Source of the DNA: Burkholderiales bacterium
GTDB taxonomy: Bacteria > Pseudomonadota > Gammaproteobacteria > Burkholderiales > Burkholderiaceae
Assembly: GCA_026225235.1 (NCBI GenBank)
Contig: JAMFSK010000137.1
Location: forward strand, 62,001 to 126,000
Reading direction: 5' to 3'
Length of the DNA: 64,000 nt
The position numbers and the translations under genes are program-made. Positions 14,498-23,838 of the stretch are shown piece by piece (positions within the stretch are counted from its first letter, which is position 1; every line of letters begins with the position of its first letter). The notes under the pieces are model-generated. The model worked only from the letters and a program-made list of their open reading frames with translations, did not search any database and was not told the origin of the DNA.

Positions 14498-15465
14498 CAG
14501 TCGGGCGTCCTTTCGTTACTGCCGGACAGCCGGCTGAATACCGAGCGCAAGTCGCGCGGCGCAGGCCCCGGCTCGACGGTGGGCGCGGTCGCTTCGTACG
14601 CCGGTGCGGCGGCCGGCGCGAACAGCCGGCCGAGGATCGATGGGCGAGGCGCCGGCCGCGCGGCGGCAGGAGCTTCGGCGGCCGCGAGTGTCCGGTTATC
14701 CGGTGCGGCCGAAGCCGCTGCGATAGCCGGAGCAGAGGGAGCGAACCCGCTTGGCGTCGCGGCTGCCGCAAACGCCGCCGGCAACGTCGAGGCATCGGGC
14801 GCGAAGTGATTGACCGGCACGACGGGCGGCGCAAAGTCCTGCGCATGAGGGGCATGCAGCGTCGAGGTTTCCGGCGACACAACGGGCGGATAGGCGCTCG
14901 GCGGCGGAACGGACCGGGCATGCGCGCCGGCGCGCACCACCGGCGGCGGTTCGCGCTCCGTCCGCGCGTCTTCAGGGGCGTCCGGCACCGGCTCGGGGCG
15001 TACCGGTCCGTTCTGGACACGAAACGCCGGGGCACCTTGACGCGATGCAAGCGGCGCAGACGCAGTGGCCGCTGCAGCGTCGGCGTGTTTTTTTGCACCA
15101 CCAAACAACACACTCTGAAGCGATGGGCGGCGAGTGGCACCCTCGTTGGCTTCGGCGGCGTGTCCACTTGTCGAAGGCGACGGCCTATTCACGGGAGCAG
15201 GAGAGCCCGCGGCAAATCCGGACCCATGCCCGCTTACACCGCCTGGCAAAGTCAAGTCCTCCGCCGTTGCGCCGCCCGCCCTTGCAAGCGCGCCCTCTTC
15301 GCCGACACCAGGCACGCGACCGGGCTCATCGAGCACAATCGACGAAAGCAAGGGCCAACGGGTTCGCGCCTGGACCGCCTGGTCTTCGCGCGACACCTCT
15401 TGATACTGCTGCGCCTGCCCGTCAAACTTGCCGAACAAGTTGCGGATATCTTCAGAAGCGCTCAT
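14497..15465 (-). CDS. bcsP: BcsP proline-rich cellulose biosynthesis protein
   Basis: The protein has 322 residues with a conserved N-terminal block ([18 protein letters not shown] followed by RWPLL) that marks the BcsP family of beta-proteobacterial cellulose operons. The rest is a long Pro/Ala/Ser-rich, presumably disordered region with short conserved islands near [18 protein letters not shown] and [11 protein letters not shown]. The three similar LF/RLF-type motifs may be repeated docking segments for a partner. The molecular role is not established. The family is linked to BcsQ and BcsD in the same operons. It has no signal peptide or membrane helix, so it is cytoplasmic. Confidence 0.85.
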   Translation of the reverse strand: MSASEDIRNLFGKFDGQAQQYQEVSREDQAVQARTRWPLLSSIVLDEPGRVPGVGEEGALARAGGATAEDLTLPGGVSGHGSGFAAGSPAPVNRPSPSTSGHAAEANEGATRRPSLQSVLFGGAKKHADAAAATASAPLASRQGAPAFRVQNGPVRPEPVPDAPEDARTEREPPPVVRAGAHARSVPPPSAYPPVVSPETSTLHAPHAQDFAPPVVPVNHFAPDASTLPAAFAAAATPSGFAPSAPAIAAASAAPDNRTLAAAEAPAAARPAPRPSILGRLFAPAAAPAYEATAPTVEPGPAPRDLRSVFSRLSGSNERTPD

Positions 15466-15520
15466 TGCCCACTCCGTCTCGGTACCACTACCTCACCATC
15501 CACCCACGATGGCTCGTCAC

Positions 15521-16000
15521 TCAACGCGCGAGCCGGAATTCATACACCTGCATGACCGCACCTTCACCCTCCTGCAAGGCCGGCTCGATCTGCCGCACGA
15601 CCAGATGCTCGCCCGCACCCAGGGCACTGAACCAGTATTGATAAGCACCTTCGAGAAAGGCACTGGCCCACGCCGCCGCACCCTGCCCGAAAGCCGTCGC
15701 AATCGGCGCGCAGTAATGGCGCACGGCGAGATAGTCAGTCAGGTCGACCAGTTCGATCCACCCCCAGTCGAGCGCATGCCAGACACGGTTGAGCGCGCGC
15801 TCCAGCTCATCGAGCGTGGCGCAATCGCCCAGGGGCTTGGCAGTCGCAAAGCGTTCGCCGATACGCGCCATCAGCGCGCGCAGTTCCGGCAACGCAAGCT
15901 GGCCATCGAACTCTTCGGCCATGGCGTGCAGCACATCGCGCCACTGCGTCGAGACTTGCTGTTCGCCGTAATAGGCGAGAATCGCTTGCGTATGCGACAT
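15521..16000 (-). CDS. bcsD: BcsD cellulose synthase subunit D
   Basis: BcsD is a cytoplasmic or periplasm-proximal octamer-forming subunit that bundles glucan chains into ordered ribbons in Komagataeibacter and marks type I cellulose operons. The protein has 159 residues, with the family pattern QWRDVLHAMAEEF and GWIELVDLTDYLAVRHY. I chose the ATG at 15998-16000, which has GGAG five bases upstream, over a longer version with an extra 13 residues. It is the first gene of the operon and is followed after 55 bases by bcsP. Confidence 0.9.
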   Translation of the reverse strand: MSHTQAILAYYGEQQVSTQWRDVLHAMAEEFDGQLALPELRALMARIGERFATAKPLGDCATLDELERALNRVWHALDWGWIELVDLTDYLAVRHYCAPIATAFGQGAAAWASAFLEGAYQYWFSALGAGEHLVVRQIEPALQEGEGAVMQVYEFRLAR

Positions 16001-16400
16001 ACGGCTCCGGTGATTCGCTGTTGTCGAGATAACGTCCAACTTATCTTACGGATGCCTATCCATTTCGCCCGGATTAATCGGAAACAATTACCTATTCTTG
16101 CTTCTCATCACGTCACTCTTCCCGCTTTGCTAAACACTCTAGCGGCTGCTAACGCCGGTGCTTGAGGTCTTTGGCCAACAAACTGCGTGCGTGCGATCCA
16201 TACGCGTACCAAGGGAAAACACGATGCCTCGCCTGAACGGCTATGTGCGCCACCCCACTGTCACAGCTTCGCAGCAGTGTTATGCAGCGCATGACCGTAT
16301 TCTGGAATAAGTGACCGCTAAAGCAAATAAGAAATTGGGGAACCTTGCGCGACTCAAACGAGCGCTTGACCCGAAATTCAAATAGGGACACGACGCTAAA
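16001..16400 (-). promoter_or_regulatory. Leader/promoter region of the cellulose operon
   Basis: This 400-base stretch is free of convincing genes and is AT-richer than the operon. It must contain the bcs promoter, but I cannot single out a confident -35/-10 pair. A short ORF on the minus strand (84 codons, 16149-16403) lacks a ribosome site and looks accidental. Confidence 0.4.
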
Positions 16401-16431
16401 CACGCGTGCCCGACAAAGTCAGGCACGCGTG
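16401..16431 (-). terminator. Hairpin terminator downstream of the DsbA-family gene
   Basis: CACGCGTGCC (16401-16410) pairs perfectly with GGCACGCGTG (16422-16431), and three more G/C pairs can form inside the 11-nt loop. On the minus strand the hairpin is followed by TTTAGCG, a short U tract, about 110 nt beyond the stop of the DsbA-like gene. It would insulate the bcs promoter from upstream transcription. Confidence 0.6.
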
Positions 16432-16539
16432 AAAGGTAGACACGAGGGGGGACAAGGCACAGACGCCGCCACTGCAAGGAGCGACGGTCGTCTGAAAGGA
16501 AGTGTGAAGCGTAGGCGTTACTTGGCGATTTACCGCGCG

Positions 16540-17196
16540 TTACCGCATCGGCGGAAAACCATCGGGAAACAGGCGTTCGACCGCGGCCTCGAAGTGCTGA
16601 ACCGGTGCCGCACCGCGCAGTGCGATCGCGCGCGAGGCTTCCTCGTCCGGAACGGGGGGACGCGACACGACGGCAAATGGCACACCGGTGATGCCCACTT
16701 CGCTCGCGAGCCGCTCGTCTTCGACCACCGCCGCGGTGTAGCGCTGTTCATTCAGGGCTTCTTCGAGCGACTCCGGATCGAGGCCGCAGATGGCCGCTAT
16801 ATCCAGCAACACGTCGGTGTCCCCGATATCTAGACCATCTTCGAAGAAAGCCTTGAAGATCGCACGATGCACGACGTCGAAGCGCCCTGCCTCGCGGGCA
16901 AACAGCATGACTTCAAACGCCTTGCGGCTGCGCGGTTGCACGGGCGGTTGGCGCATCGTTACACCGCGCTCGTCGGCCATCGGATGAATCGACTCGATCC
17001 AGCTTTGGGCAACGGCTTCGTCTTCGGGGTCGAGCAGCGGTGCCGGCTCAGGCCGCAGTTCGAAAGCATGCCAGCGAAACTCGACCGCATCGCCATACGC
17101 GGCGCGGAACTGGTCGAGCACCGGGACTTCGAGGTAACAGAAGGGACAAACGTAGTCGCTCCAGACATCTATATATAGCGACGGGGTATTCGACAT
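16540..17196 (-). CDS. DsbA-family oxidoreductase (FrnE-like)
   Basis: This is a thioredoxin-fold protein of 218 residues with the redox motif CPFC near residue 17 (DVWSDYVCPFCYLE) and an inserted helical domain. The cis-Pro loop GVTGVPF lies near residue 170. It belongs to the cytoplasmic DsbA-like/FrnE group, which includes disulfide isomerases and 2-hydroxychromene-2-carboxylate isomerase relatives. It has no signal peptide. The substrate is unknown. FrnE homologues have been linked to oxidative stress resistance. It appears to be a single gene between the bcs operon and the inositol locus. Confidence 0.88.
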   Translation of the reverse strand: MSNTPSLYIDVWSDYVCPFCYLEVPVLDQFRAAYGDAVEFRWHAFELRPEPAPLLDPEDEAVAQSWIESIHPMADERGVTMRQPPVQPRSRKAFEVMLFAREAGRFDVVHRAIFKAFFEDGLDIGDTDVLLDIAAICGLDPESLEEALNEQRYTAAVVEDERLASEVGITGVPFAVVSRPPVPDEEASRAIALRGAAPVQHFEAAVERLFPDGFPPMR

Positions 17197-17216
17197 GGAA
17201 CGGGCTCACGGTAAAG

Positions 17217-17245
17217 CGGCGCCTCCACGGGTAGCGGAGGCGCCG
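17217..17245 (-). terminator. Terminator of the minus-strand inositol dehydrogenase operon
   Basis: CGGCGCCTCC (17217-17226) and GGAGGCGCCG (17236-17245) form a perfect 10-bp stem with a 9-nt loop. On the minus strand it is followed by CTTTACC. It lies 45 nt past the stop of the last dehydrogenase gene. Confidence 0.65.
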
Positions 17246-17289
17246 GGACACAATGACCGTATGGTATCGCGCGGCGGCAAAACCTTCTT

Positions 17290-18345
17290 TCAAGCCGGTT
17301 CGCGCACCGTGTCGAGCAAGACAGGCTGGCCCGATATCAGCGACTCGCGCATCGCGATGCCAATGCGCGTCGCTTCGAGCGCGTCGTGCAAATTGAGCGG
17401 CAGGGCTTCGTCGCCGCGTATCGCATCGACGAACGCTTGCGCTTCGCTGACGAAGGCATCGGCAAAGCGCTCATAGAAGGTCGGGGTGCATTCGTTGGAC
17501 AGCCCATTGGCGTCGGCAATCTCGACCCGGTTGAGACGCGGATTGCGACCGATGGTCAGCGCCCCGCTCGTGCCGATCACCTCGGTCATGGTGTCGTGCC
17601 CATGTGCCATGGTCCGCGAGGCATAGAAGACAGCGAGCTTGCCGCCTTCGAACTCGACGACCGCCACGCCATTGTCGACATCCTGCGATTCGGCCAGCCC
17701 CGGATGCAAGGCGATCGTGCCGGTTGCGAACACGCGATGGGGCTTCGGATTGCCGAGCAGCCAGCGCGCGAGATCGATGTCGTGCACGCTGCAGTCGAGA
17801 AAGATGCCACCCGAGGTCGGTGCGAAACGCACGAAGAAGCCGTCGGGATCGTTTTTGTCGCAGGTCTGCGAGCGGACCATGAAGGGGCGCCCGATGCGCC
17901 CGCTGCGAACCTTGTCGAATGCGTCGCAATAGCTCGCATCGAAGCGGCGCACGAAGCCGATCAGGGTCTTCAGGCGAGGATGGCGCTTCGCCTCTTCGAC
18001 TACGGCCGCACAGGCATCGAGGTCGAGCGACAGGGGCTTTTCGCAGAACACATGCTTGCCCGCGCGCAGCGCGTCGATAATCTGGGCCGGATGCAGAGAC
18101 GTCGGCGTGACAAGGAAGACAGCGTCGACTTCCGGGTCGGCGAGCAGCGCCGCGTAGTTGTCATAGAGGCGCTGGATGCCGAAAGCATCACGAGCCGAGC
18201 GTAGTTCGTCTGCGATCGGCGAACACACGGCAACCAGCGAGGCACCCGAGATCCGGGTGGCCAGGTTGTCCGCATGCCGGCGACCGAGCCGACCCAGGCC
18301 GACGATGCCGATGCGCACGCCGGTTCCTGCTGAGAAACTGTTCAT
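17290..18345 (-). CDS. Gfo/Idh/MocA dehydrogenase, second inositol/scyllo-inositol dehydrogenase
   Basis: This NAD(P)-dependent sugar/polyol dehydrogenase has 351 residues. The N-terminal Rossmann motif is GIVGLGRLGRRH (from about residue 13), the catalytic loop is CEKPLSLD, and the C-terminal domain carries SGGIFLDCSVHDIDLARWLLG, the active-site D/H pattern of the family. It lies 14 nt downstream of the iolG-like gene in the same operon as the RpiR regulator. It probably oxidises a different inositol stereoisomer or inositol derivative (compare scyllo-inositol dehydrogenases IolX/IolW of Bacillus). The exact substrate cannot be read from sequence. GGAG precedes the ATG. Confidence 0.85.
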   Translation of the reverse strand: MNSFSAGTGVRIGIVGLGRLGRRHADNLATRISGASLVAVCSPIADELRSARDAFGIQRLYDNYAALLADPEVDAVFLVTPTSLHPAQIIDALRAGKHVFCEKPLSLDLDACAAVVEEAKRHPRLKTLIGFVRRFDASYCDAFDKVRSGRIGRPFMVRSQTCDKNDPDGFFVRFAPTSGGIFLDCSVHDIDLARWLLGNPKPHRVFATGTIALHPGLAESQDVDNGVAVVEFEGGKLAVFYASRTMAHGHDTMTEVIGTSGALTIGRNPRLNRVEIADANGLSNECTPTFYERFADAFVSEAQAFVDAIRGDEALPLNLHDALEATRIGIAMRESLISGQPVLLDTVREPA

Positions 18346-18359
18346 GGCTCGCGCTCCGG

Positions 18360-19406
18360 TTATTGCGCAGCGGCGCCGACAGCGGCCAGCACATCCGCCA
18401 GCGGGCTGTTGTGAGCGCTGCTGAGTTCGACCGGCCGCCCTTCACGGAACGACTTCGCGGCCGCTTCGGCAAGTATTAGCGCGGCAAGCCCATCCTTGAC
18501 ACTGGTGCGGGGCGTCGAGCCGTTCTGCAAGACATCGAAGAAATGCGCCATCTCCGCGGCATACGCCGCCCGGTAACGCTCGAGGAAGAACGCTTCGGGC
18601 AAGTCCTGGCTGACAGCCTTGCTGCCATACGCGGTCACTTCTGTCGGCCGCACATTGCCGGCCTGCAGCATGCCACCGCTGCCCAGAATCTCGAAGCGCT
18701 GGTCGTAACCATAGGCAGTCCGACGCGAGGTATTGATCTGACAGATGCGGCCACGCCGTGTCGTGATCGTGACTGCGGTCGTATCGATATCGCCGGCTTC
18801 GGCAATCGCGGGATCGCTCAGGCAGCTGCCACTCGCATAGACAGTGCTCGCCTCGTCGTCGAGGATCCAGCGAAAGATATCGAAGTCGTGGATCAGCATG
18901 TCCTTGAAGATGCCACCCGAATGCTTGATGTACTCGACCGGCGGCGCGCCCGGGTCGCGGCTCGTGACGATAAGGACTTCGGGGTCGCCGATCTCGCCCG
19001 CATCGAGGCGCGCCTTGAGTGCCGAGAAAGTCGGATCGTAGCGGCGCTGAAAACCGATCAGGCAGGTGACGCCCGCGCGCTCGACGGCCTTTGCACAGGC
19101 CTGTGCCCGCTCCACAGTGAGGTCCACCGGTTTTTCGCAGAAGATATGCTTTCCCGCTGCTGCCGCCCGTGTGATCAGCTCGGCATGCGTGTCGGTGCTT
19201 GAACCGATCACGACCGCACCGATCGCCGGGTCATCGAACACGGTCTGCGCGTCGACAACCTGGGCGCCATGTTGCGCCGCGAGATCGCGCGCGAACCCCG
19301 GGTTCACGTCGACCACATACTTCAGCGATGCGCCCGGCTGCCGCACCAGGTTTGCCGCGTGGATCTTGCCGATCCGGCCTGCGCCGAATAGCGCCACTTC
19401 AGTCAT
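18360..19406 (-). CDS. iolG: Inositol 2-dehydrogenase
   Basis: This enzyme oxidises myo-inositol to scyllo-inosose with NAD+, the first step of the pathway completed by iolE, iolD, iolB and iolC on the other strand. The protein has 348 residues. Its N-terminal motif is ALFGAGRIGKIHA, followed by CEKPVDL, IGFQRRYDP and SGGIFKDMLIHDFDIFRW, all typical of Gfo/Idh/MocA inositol dehydrogenases. The start overlaps the end of the RpiR gene by 8 nt, so it is co-translated with its probable regulator. Confidence 0.9.
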   Translation of the reverse strand: MTEVALFGAGRIGKIHAANLVRQPGASLKYVVDVNPGFARDLAAQHGAQVVDAQTVFDDPAIGAVVIGSSTDTHAELITRAAAAGKHIFCEKPVDLTVERAQACAKAVERAGVTCLIGFQRRYDPTFSALKARLDAGEIGDPEVLIVTSRDPGAPPVEYIKHSGGIFKDMLIHDFDIFRWILDDEASTVYASGSCLSDPAIAEAGDIDTTAVTITTRRGRICQINTSRRTAYGYDQRFEILGSGGMLQAGNVRPTEVTAYGSKAVSQDLPEAFFLERYRAAYAAEMAHFFDVLQNGSTPRTSVKDGLAALILAEAAAKSFREGRPVELSSAHNSPLADVLAAVGAAAQ

Positions 19407-20310
19407 CGTAGCCTCCTGTGTCTCTCATTTCTTCGGGTGCCAGTTCAAGCCGGTAAGCGAGCGCCACAAACAAGGCCTGGCACAGGCAGACCGTACTGGT
19501 CAGGGAACGGAATGCAAACGCACTGCCTTCCTTCACGGTCAGCAGCGCCGTCGCGTAACGCGCGAGCGGCGAGAGCTGGCTGTCGGTGATCACGATCGCC
19601 TGCGCCTGATGCAAGTGCGCGACGCGCAGGCAAGCCTGCGTCTCCTTGCCATAGGGGGTGAAACTGATGGCGATCACGATGTCGTTCTTCTTCACGCTGC
19701 GGATCTGCTCGTGGATCATGCCGCCGAACCCCGACACGAGATGCACGCGCTTCGCCGTATGTTGCAGCGCATACGAGATATAGCTCGCGACGCTGAACGA
19801 GCGCCGCACGCCGACCACATAGATGTTTTCCGCCTTGACGAGCAGATTGACCGCAGCCTCGAACTGCTCGTCGTCGAAACCCTGCTCGAGCTCGTCGAGC
19901 CCCGAGCGGCTGGCCGCGATGAATTCGCGCGCCAGCGCGCCACCCGACAACTTGCCCGGCTTGCCGTCGATCAGCTTGCGAATGCGCTGCTGATAGCTCT
20001 GCGTCGGCGCCGACTGCTCGGCATACGCCTGCCGGAACATCGCCTGGAAATCGGAGAACCCGGTAAACCCGAAGCGCTGCGCAAAACGCACCACCGCCGA
20101 GGGATGCACGCCGCACTCCGTCGCGATATCGCTGGTGCGGTCGACCATCACGCTCGCGCGATTTTGCTCGATGTATTTGGCGATGCTCTTGAGCTGCCTG
20201 GGCAGCGTGTCGAACTCGTCGGCGATCCGGCGCATCAGCGCATCGACCGCCGCCGAGGTGCGCTCCTGTTCGTTCGGCTGGGCCGCCGCCGGCGCCGTGC
20301 GCTGCTCCAT
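19399..20310 (-). CDS. RpiR-family regulator of inositol catabolism (IolR-like)
   Basis: This is a transcription regulator of 303 residues. An N-terminal HTH_6 domain (residues about 20-95, with DIATECGVHPSAVVRFAQRFGFTGFSDF, here cited only in part) is followed by a SIS sugar-phosphate binding domain (about 130-265, with YVVGVRRSFSVASYISY). I chose the ATG at 20308-20310 because AGGGAGAG sits just upstream. Far longer versions extend through the divergent promoter and are unlikely. Members of this family near inositol genes act as repressors released by a phosphorylated intermediate, probably the product of the iolC kinase. It is divergent from the transporter operon and likely controls both directions through the dyads at 20372-20417. 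Confidence 0.88.
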   Translation of the reverse strand: MEQRTAPAAAQPNEQERTSAAVDALMRRIADEFDTLPRQLKSIAKYIEQNRASVMVDRTSDIATECGVHPSAVVRFAQRFGFTGFSDFQAMFRQAYAEQSAPTQSYQQRIRKLIDGKPGKLSGGALAREFIAASRSGLDELEQGFDDEQFEAAVNLLVKAENIYVVGVRRSFSVASYISYALQHTAKRVHLVSGFGGMIHEQIRSVKKNDIVIAISFTPYGKETQACLRVAHLHQAQAIVITDSQLSPLARYATALLTVKEGSAFAFRSLTSTVCLCQALFVALAYRLELAPEEMRDTGGYDD

Positions 20311-20371
20311 CCCGCTCTCCCTGGTCCTGGCTTGTGATGTGACGGAAGTATAAGCAGGCCCTTGTCGAAAT

Positions 20372-20385
20372 GGAATTGATTTTCC
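20372..20385. promoter_or_regulatory. IolR-type operator GGAA-N6-TTCC
   Basis: GGAA, six bases (TTGATT), then TTCC, flanked by AT on both sides (ATGGAA...TTCCAT). This matches the palindromic motif described for the RpiR-type repressor IolR of Sinorhizobium meliloti. It overlaps the -35 position of the putative rpiR promoter (minus-strand TTATAC at 20348-20353). Confidence 0.7.
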
Positions 20386-20397
20386 ATTTTGCAGTGC

Positions 20398-20417
20398 AAT
20401 GCAATTTTTTTTGCATT
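20398..20417. promoter_or_regulatory. Second dyad with the same spacing (GCAA-N6-TTGC)
   Basis: AATGCAA (20398-20404), six T residues, then TTGCATT (20411-20417), a perfect 7-bp inverted repeat. The half-site spacing equals that of the GGAA-N6-TTCC site 29 bp away, and the right arm overlaps the transporter -35 element. It is likely a second, degenerate operator for the same regulator. An intrinsically bent A/T element is an alternative. Confidence 0.5.
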
Positions 20418-20439
20418 TTCGAAAAGTGTGAGCTACGCT
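20411..20439 (+). promoter_or_regulatory. Putative promoter of the inositol transport/catabolic operon
   Basis: TTGCAT (20411-20416), 17-nt spacer, TACGCT (20434-20439), about 100 nt upstream of the binding-protein start. The -10 match is modest. Its overlap with the second dyad supports repression by the RpiR protein. Confidence 0.4.
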
Positions 20440-20536
20440 GGTCTGGCACTCGGGAGGGTTCGGGCGGTTCGGTGAGCTCGCTCGCGACTCGTCATGCAGG
20501 GTGACGCACTCAGACATCACAACAAAAGGTGGAGAC

Positions 20537-21607
20537 ATGAAACATTCGACAGACGGTAAGCGCTGGCGCGCGGTGCTGGGTTCGGGCATCGGTGCGGCAT
20601 GCATGAGTTTCGCGGCACTCGCGGGCGGTCTCGCGTCACAGTCGGCGCAAGCGGCCGATGCGCATTTCGTGCTGATCAGCCACGCACCCGATTCCGACTC
20701 GTGGTGGAACACCATCAAGAACGCGATCAAGCAGGCCGACGAGGACTTCAACGTCGAGACCGACTATCGCAACCCACCCAACGGTGACATCGCCGATATG
20801 TCGCGCCTGATCGAACAGGCTGCGGCGCGCAACTACGACGGAGTAATCGTCACCATCGCCGACTTCGACGTGCTCAAGAGCTCGATCGGCAAGGTAACCG
20901 GCAAGCATATTCCGCTGATCACGATCAATTCCGGTACCGAAGAACAAAGCGCACAGCTCGGCGCTGTGATGCACGTCGGCCAGCCTGAATATGCGGCGGG
21001 TAAGGCGGCCGGCATGGAAGCGAAGAAAGCGGGTGTGACGTCGTTCCTCTGCGTTAACCACTATGCGACCAACCCGGCTTCATTCGAACGCTGCCGCGGC
21101 TTCGCCGACGCGATCGGCGCCGATTTCAAGGCTTCGACACTCGACGCGGGCGCCGACCCAACCGGCATCGAGACCAAAGTCAGCGCTTACCTGCGCAACC
21201 ATCCGGACACCAAGGGTGTGCTGGCGCTCGGACCGACTTCCGCCTCGCCGACCATCAAGGCCCTGCAGGCAAGCGGCCAGGCTGGCAAGCTCTGGTTCGC
21301 GACGTTCGACTTTTCGGACGACATCGCCAAGGCGATTCAGGACGGCACGATCAAGTTCGCGATCGACCAACAGCCCTACCTCCAGGGCTATATCCCCGTG
21401 GCCGTGCTCGCCATCATGAAGAAGGACCATACGACCGACGTCACCAAGATTCGCGAAGAGCTGCAGAACAACCCGAAGTTCAAGGCGCGCCTTGCGACGT
21501 ATGGACTGCAACCGGTGTATGGGCCGAAGAACATCGGCTCGGGCCCGGGCTTCATCACGAAGGACAACATCGACAAGGTCGTGAAGTTCGCCGGACAGTA
21601 CCGCTGA
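20537..21607 (+). CDS. Sugar ABC transporter substrate-binding protein (inositol type)
   Basis: This is a periplasmic binding protein of the ribose/galactose (Peripla_BP_4) fold with 356 residues. It has a long signal peptide of about 39 residues ending SAQA, then HFVLISHAPDSDSWWNTIKNA, two Rossmann-like lobes and the hinge marker FDFSDDIAKAIQDG. The start has GGTGGAG upstream; a further upstream ATG would add twelve residues. It is the first gene of the operon containing permease, ATPase and iolC-D-E-B, so myo-inositol or a close stereoisomer is the likely ligand. Confidence 0.87.
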   Translation: MKHSTDGKRWRAVLGSGIGAACMSFAALAGGLASQSAQAADAHFVLISHAPDSDSWWNTIKNAIKQADEDFNVETDYRNPPNGDIADMSRLIEQAAARNYDGVIVTIADFDVLKSSIGKVTGKHIPLITINSGTEEQSAQLGAVMHVGQPEYAAGKAAGMEAKKAGVTSFLCVNHYATNPASFERCRGFADAIGADFKASTLDAGADPTGIETKVSAYLRNHPDTKGVLALGPTSASPTIKALQASGQAGKLWFATFDFSDDIAKAIQDGTIKFAIDQQPYLQGYIPVAVLAIMKKDHTTDVTKIREELQNNPKFKARLATYGLQPVYGPKNIGSGPGFITKDNIDKVVKFAGQYR

Positions 21608-21796
21608 TCCTGTAGCGGTCGTCACCCGGTCGGGGCCGCTGAGCACGATGGATAGTCCCGGGCACGTTGAGTGTGTCCGGAGCGCTCACCATGCTTCGTA
21701 GGCCATGCCGCTGAGCCCGCACCGCCTCAGCCCGGGTGACACCGCTTGTGCTTCCCGCATCTGCATTTCGCATCCGCACGAGGTAGAGGAGAAATC

Positions 21797-22981
21797 ATGG
21801 GCGTCATTCAGCATCGCGCACGCCACCCGTCCGACTCGACCGACCCCTCAGACGTGCCCGGCTCTGCCGCACCGGGCACGCTGTCGGCCGCTCCATCGGA
21901 CGAACGCCTGCGCAACGAAGCATGGTTCAGCAAACTGCTCGGCCGACCGGAGTTCGCCGCGATTTCCGGCGCGGTCATGGTGTTTATCGTGTTCGCGCTC
22001 GCCGCCGGCAGCTCGGGCATGTTCAATCTCGACGGCATCATGAACTGGTCGCAGGTCGCGGCCTACCTCGGCCTGATCGCAGTGGGCGCCTGTCTGCTGA
22101 TGATCGCCGGGGAGTTCGACCTGTCGATCGGCTCGATGATCGGCTTTGCCGGCATGATGGTCGCAATCCCGTCGGTCTATTGGCACTGGCCGATCTCGCT
22201 TGCTATCTTGTTCGCCTTTGCAGGTTCGATGGCGCTTGGCGCGCTCAACGGGTATCTCGTGATTCGCACACGACTGCCCTCGTTCATCGTCACGCTGGCC
22301 TTCCTGTTTATCCTGCGCGGCCTCACTCTGGCGCTTTCTGTGCTGTTTTCAGACCGCACGATCATCTCGGGTGTCGGCGATATCGCCGCAGCGGATCCGA
22401 TCGCGAACTTCCTGTTCAAGGGCGTCGCCTTCCATAGCCTGTTCCAGTGGTTCGGCCACATCGGCCTGCTCAAGCTGCTCGACACTGGCGAGCCCCTCGT
22501 GCCCGGCATTCCGAAAGTCCTGCTGTGGTGGGCGCTGCTCGCTGCGTGCGGCGCATTCACCCTTGCACGTACGCGCTTTGGCAACTGGATCTTCGCCTCC
22601 GGCGGCGATGCGGTCGCGGCCAAGAACGTCGGCGTACCCGTCAAGCGCGTGAAGATCACCCTGTTCGTGTTGACGGCCTTCTGCGCCTGCCTGTTTGCAG
22701 TCCTGCAAGTCTGCGATATCGGCTCGGCCGCGGCTGACCGGGGCCTGCTCAAGGAGTTCGAGGCAATCATTGCCGCCGTCATCGGCGGGGCGCTCCTCAC
22801 CGGCGGCTACGGCTCGGTGGTGGGTGCTTGCTTCGGCGCGCTGATCTTCGGTGTCGTGCAAATCGGCATCAGCTACACCAATGTCGATTCCGACTGGTTC
22901 GGTGTGTTTCTCGGCGTGATGCTGCTGCTCGCGGTGATCTTCAACAACTACATCCGGCGACGGGTGGCGGAAGCGAAATGA
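21797..22981 (+). CDS. Sugar ABC transporter permease (CUT2 family)
   Basis: This is an integral-membrane permease of 394 residues with about 8-10 hydrophobic helices and the CUT2 markers [20 protein letters not shown] and [20 protein letters not shown], each in single stretches. A 50-residue cytoplasmic N-terminus precedes the first helix. AGAGGAG precedes the chosen ATG. The 189-nt gap after the binding-protein gene has no gene. The stop overlaps the ATPase start (ATGA), so the two are translationally coupled. Confidence 0.9.
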   Translation: MGVIQHRARHPSDSTDPSDVPGSAAPGTLSAAPSDERLRNEAWFSKLLGRPEFAAISGAVMVFIVFALAAGSSGMFNLDGIMNWSQVAAYLGLIAVGACLLMIAGEFDLSIGSMIGFAGMMVAIPSVYWHWPISLAILFAFAGSMALGALNGYLVIRTRLPSFIVTLAFLFILRGLTLALSVLFSDRTIISGVGDIAAADPIANFLFKGVAFHSLFQWFGHIGLLKLLDTGEPLVPGIPKVLLWWALLAACGAFTLARTRFGNWIFASGGDAVAAKNVGVPVKRVKITLFVLTAFCACLFAVLQVCDIGSAAADRGLLKEFEAIIAAVIGGALLTGGYGSVVGACFGALIFGVVQIGISYTNVDSDWFGVFLGVMLLLAVIFNNYIRRRVAEAK

Positions 22982-23802
22982 ACACTCACTCCAACACACA
23001 AGCAAGCGCGGCGTCGAGCACCGAGTACATCCTCGAACTGGATCACGTCAGCAAATTCTTCGGCAAGGTCATCGCGCTCAAGGACGTGACCTTGCGTCTG
23101 CGGCGCGGCGAGGTGCACTGTCTGCTCGGCGACAACGGCGCTGGCAAGTCGACCCTGATCAAGACCCTGGCCGGGGTCTGGTCACCCAACGAGGGCCGCT
23201 ACCTGATCGATGGTGCTCCCGTATCGTTCGACTCGCCTCGTGATGCGCTCGACCTCGGCATCGCAACGGTCTATCAGGATCTGGCGCTCGTGCCTCTGCT
23301 CTCGGTCGCGCGGAATTTCTTCATGGGTCGCGAGCCGCAGCGCAAGCTGTTCGGGCTGATCAACGTGATGGACCTCGAGACCTGCGCGAGCACCGCCCGC
23401 GCCAAGCTCGGCGAGATGGGCATCAATGTGCGCGACCCGCATCAGGCGATCGGCACCATGAGTGGCGGCGAGCGGCAATGTCTCGCGATTGCGCGTGCGA
23501 TCCACTTCGGTGCGCGCGTGCTGATTCTCGATGAGCCCACCGCCGCGCTCGGTGTCAAGCAGAGCTTCAACGTGCTCAAGCTGATCCACCATGCGCGCGC
23601 CAAGGGCATTTCGGTGATCTTCATCACCCATAACGTCCACCACGCCTATCCGATCGGCGACACCTTCACGCTGTTGAACCGGGGCCGCTCGATGGGCAGC
23701 TTCTCGAAGCACGACATCAGCAAGAACGAGGTGCTCGACATGATGGCCGGCGGCGCCGAAATGCAGCAGCTGATCGGTGAACTCGAAGATACGACGGTGT
23801 AA
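22978..23802 (+). CDS. Sugar ABC transporter ATPase, single ABC domain
   Basis: The protein has 274 residues with Walker [10 protein letters not shown] at 51-59, Q-loop at VYQD (98-101), signature MSGGE at 161-165 and Walker B VLILDE at 181-186. Most CUT2 transporters use a duplicated ~500-residue ATPase, whereas this is the single-domain FrcA-like form, which presumably works as a homodimer. The start ATG overlaps the permease stop. It energises uptake of inositol. Confidence 0.9.
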   Translation: MNTHSNTQASAASSTEYILELDHVSKFFGKVIALKDVTLRLRRGEVHCLLGDNGAGKSTLIKTLAGVWSPNEGRYLIDGAPVSFDSPRDALDLGIATVYQDLALVPLLSVARNFFMGREPQRKLFGLINVMDLETCASTARAKLGEMGINVRDPHQAIGTMSGGERQCLAIARAIHFGARVLILDEPTAALGVKQSFNVLKLIHHARAKGISVIFITHNVHHAYPIGDTFTLLNRGRSMGSFSKHDISKNEVLDMMAGGAEMQQLIGELEDTTV

Positions 23803-23838
23803 CACGCAGTGCCGCGACAGACAGTCAAGGGAGTCACA

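Noticed and set aside
16149-16403. An 84-codon frame upstream of bcsD
   Set aside because: No ribosome site, odd composition, and it overlaps a terminator-like hairpin.
19445-20449. 334-codon minus-strand frame overlapping rpiR
   Set aside because: It is a shifted-frame shadow of the RpiR gene with Arg/Ala-rich composition.
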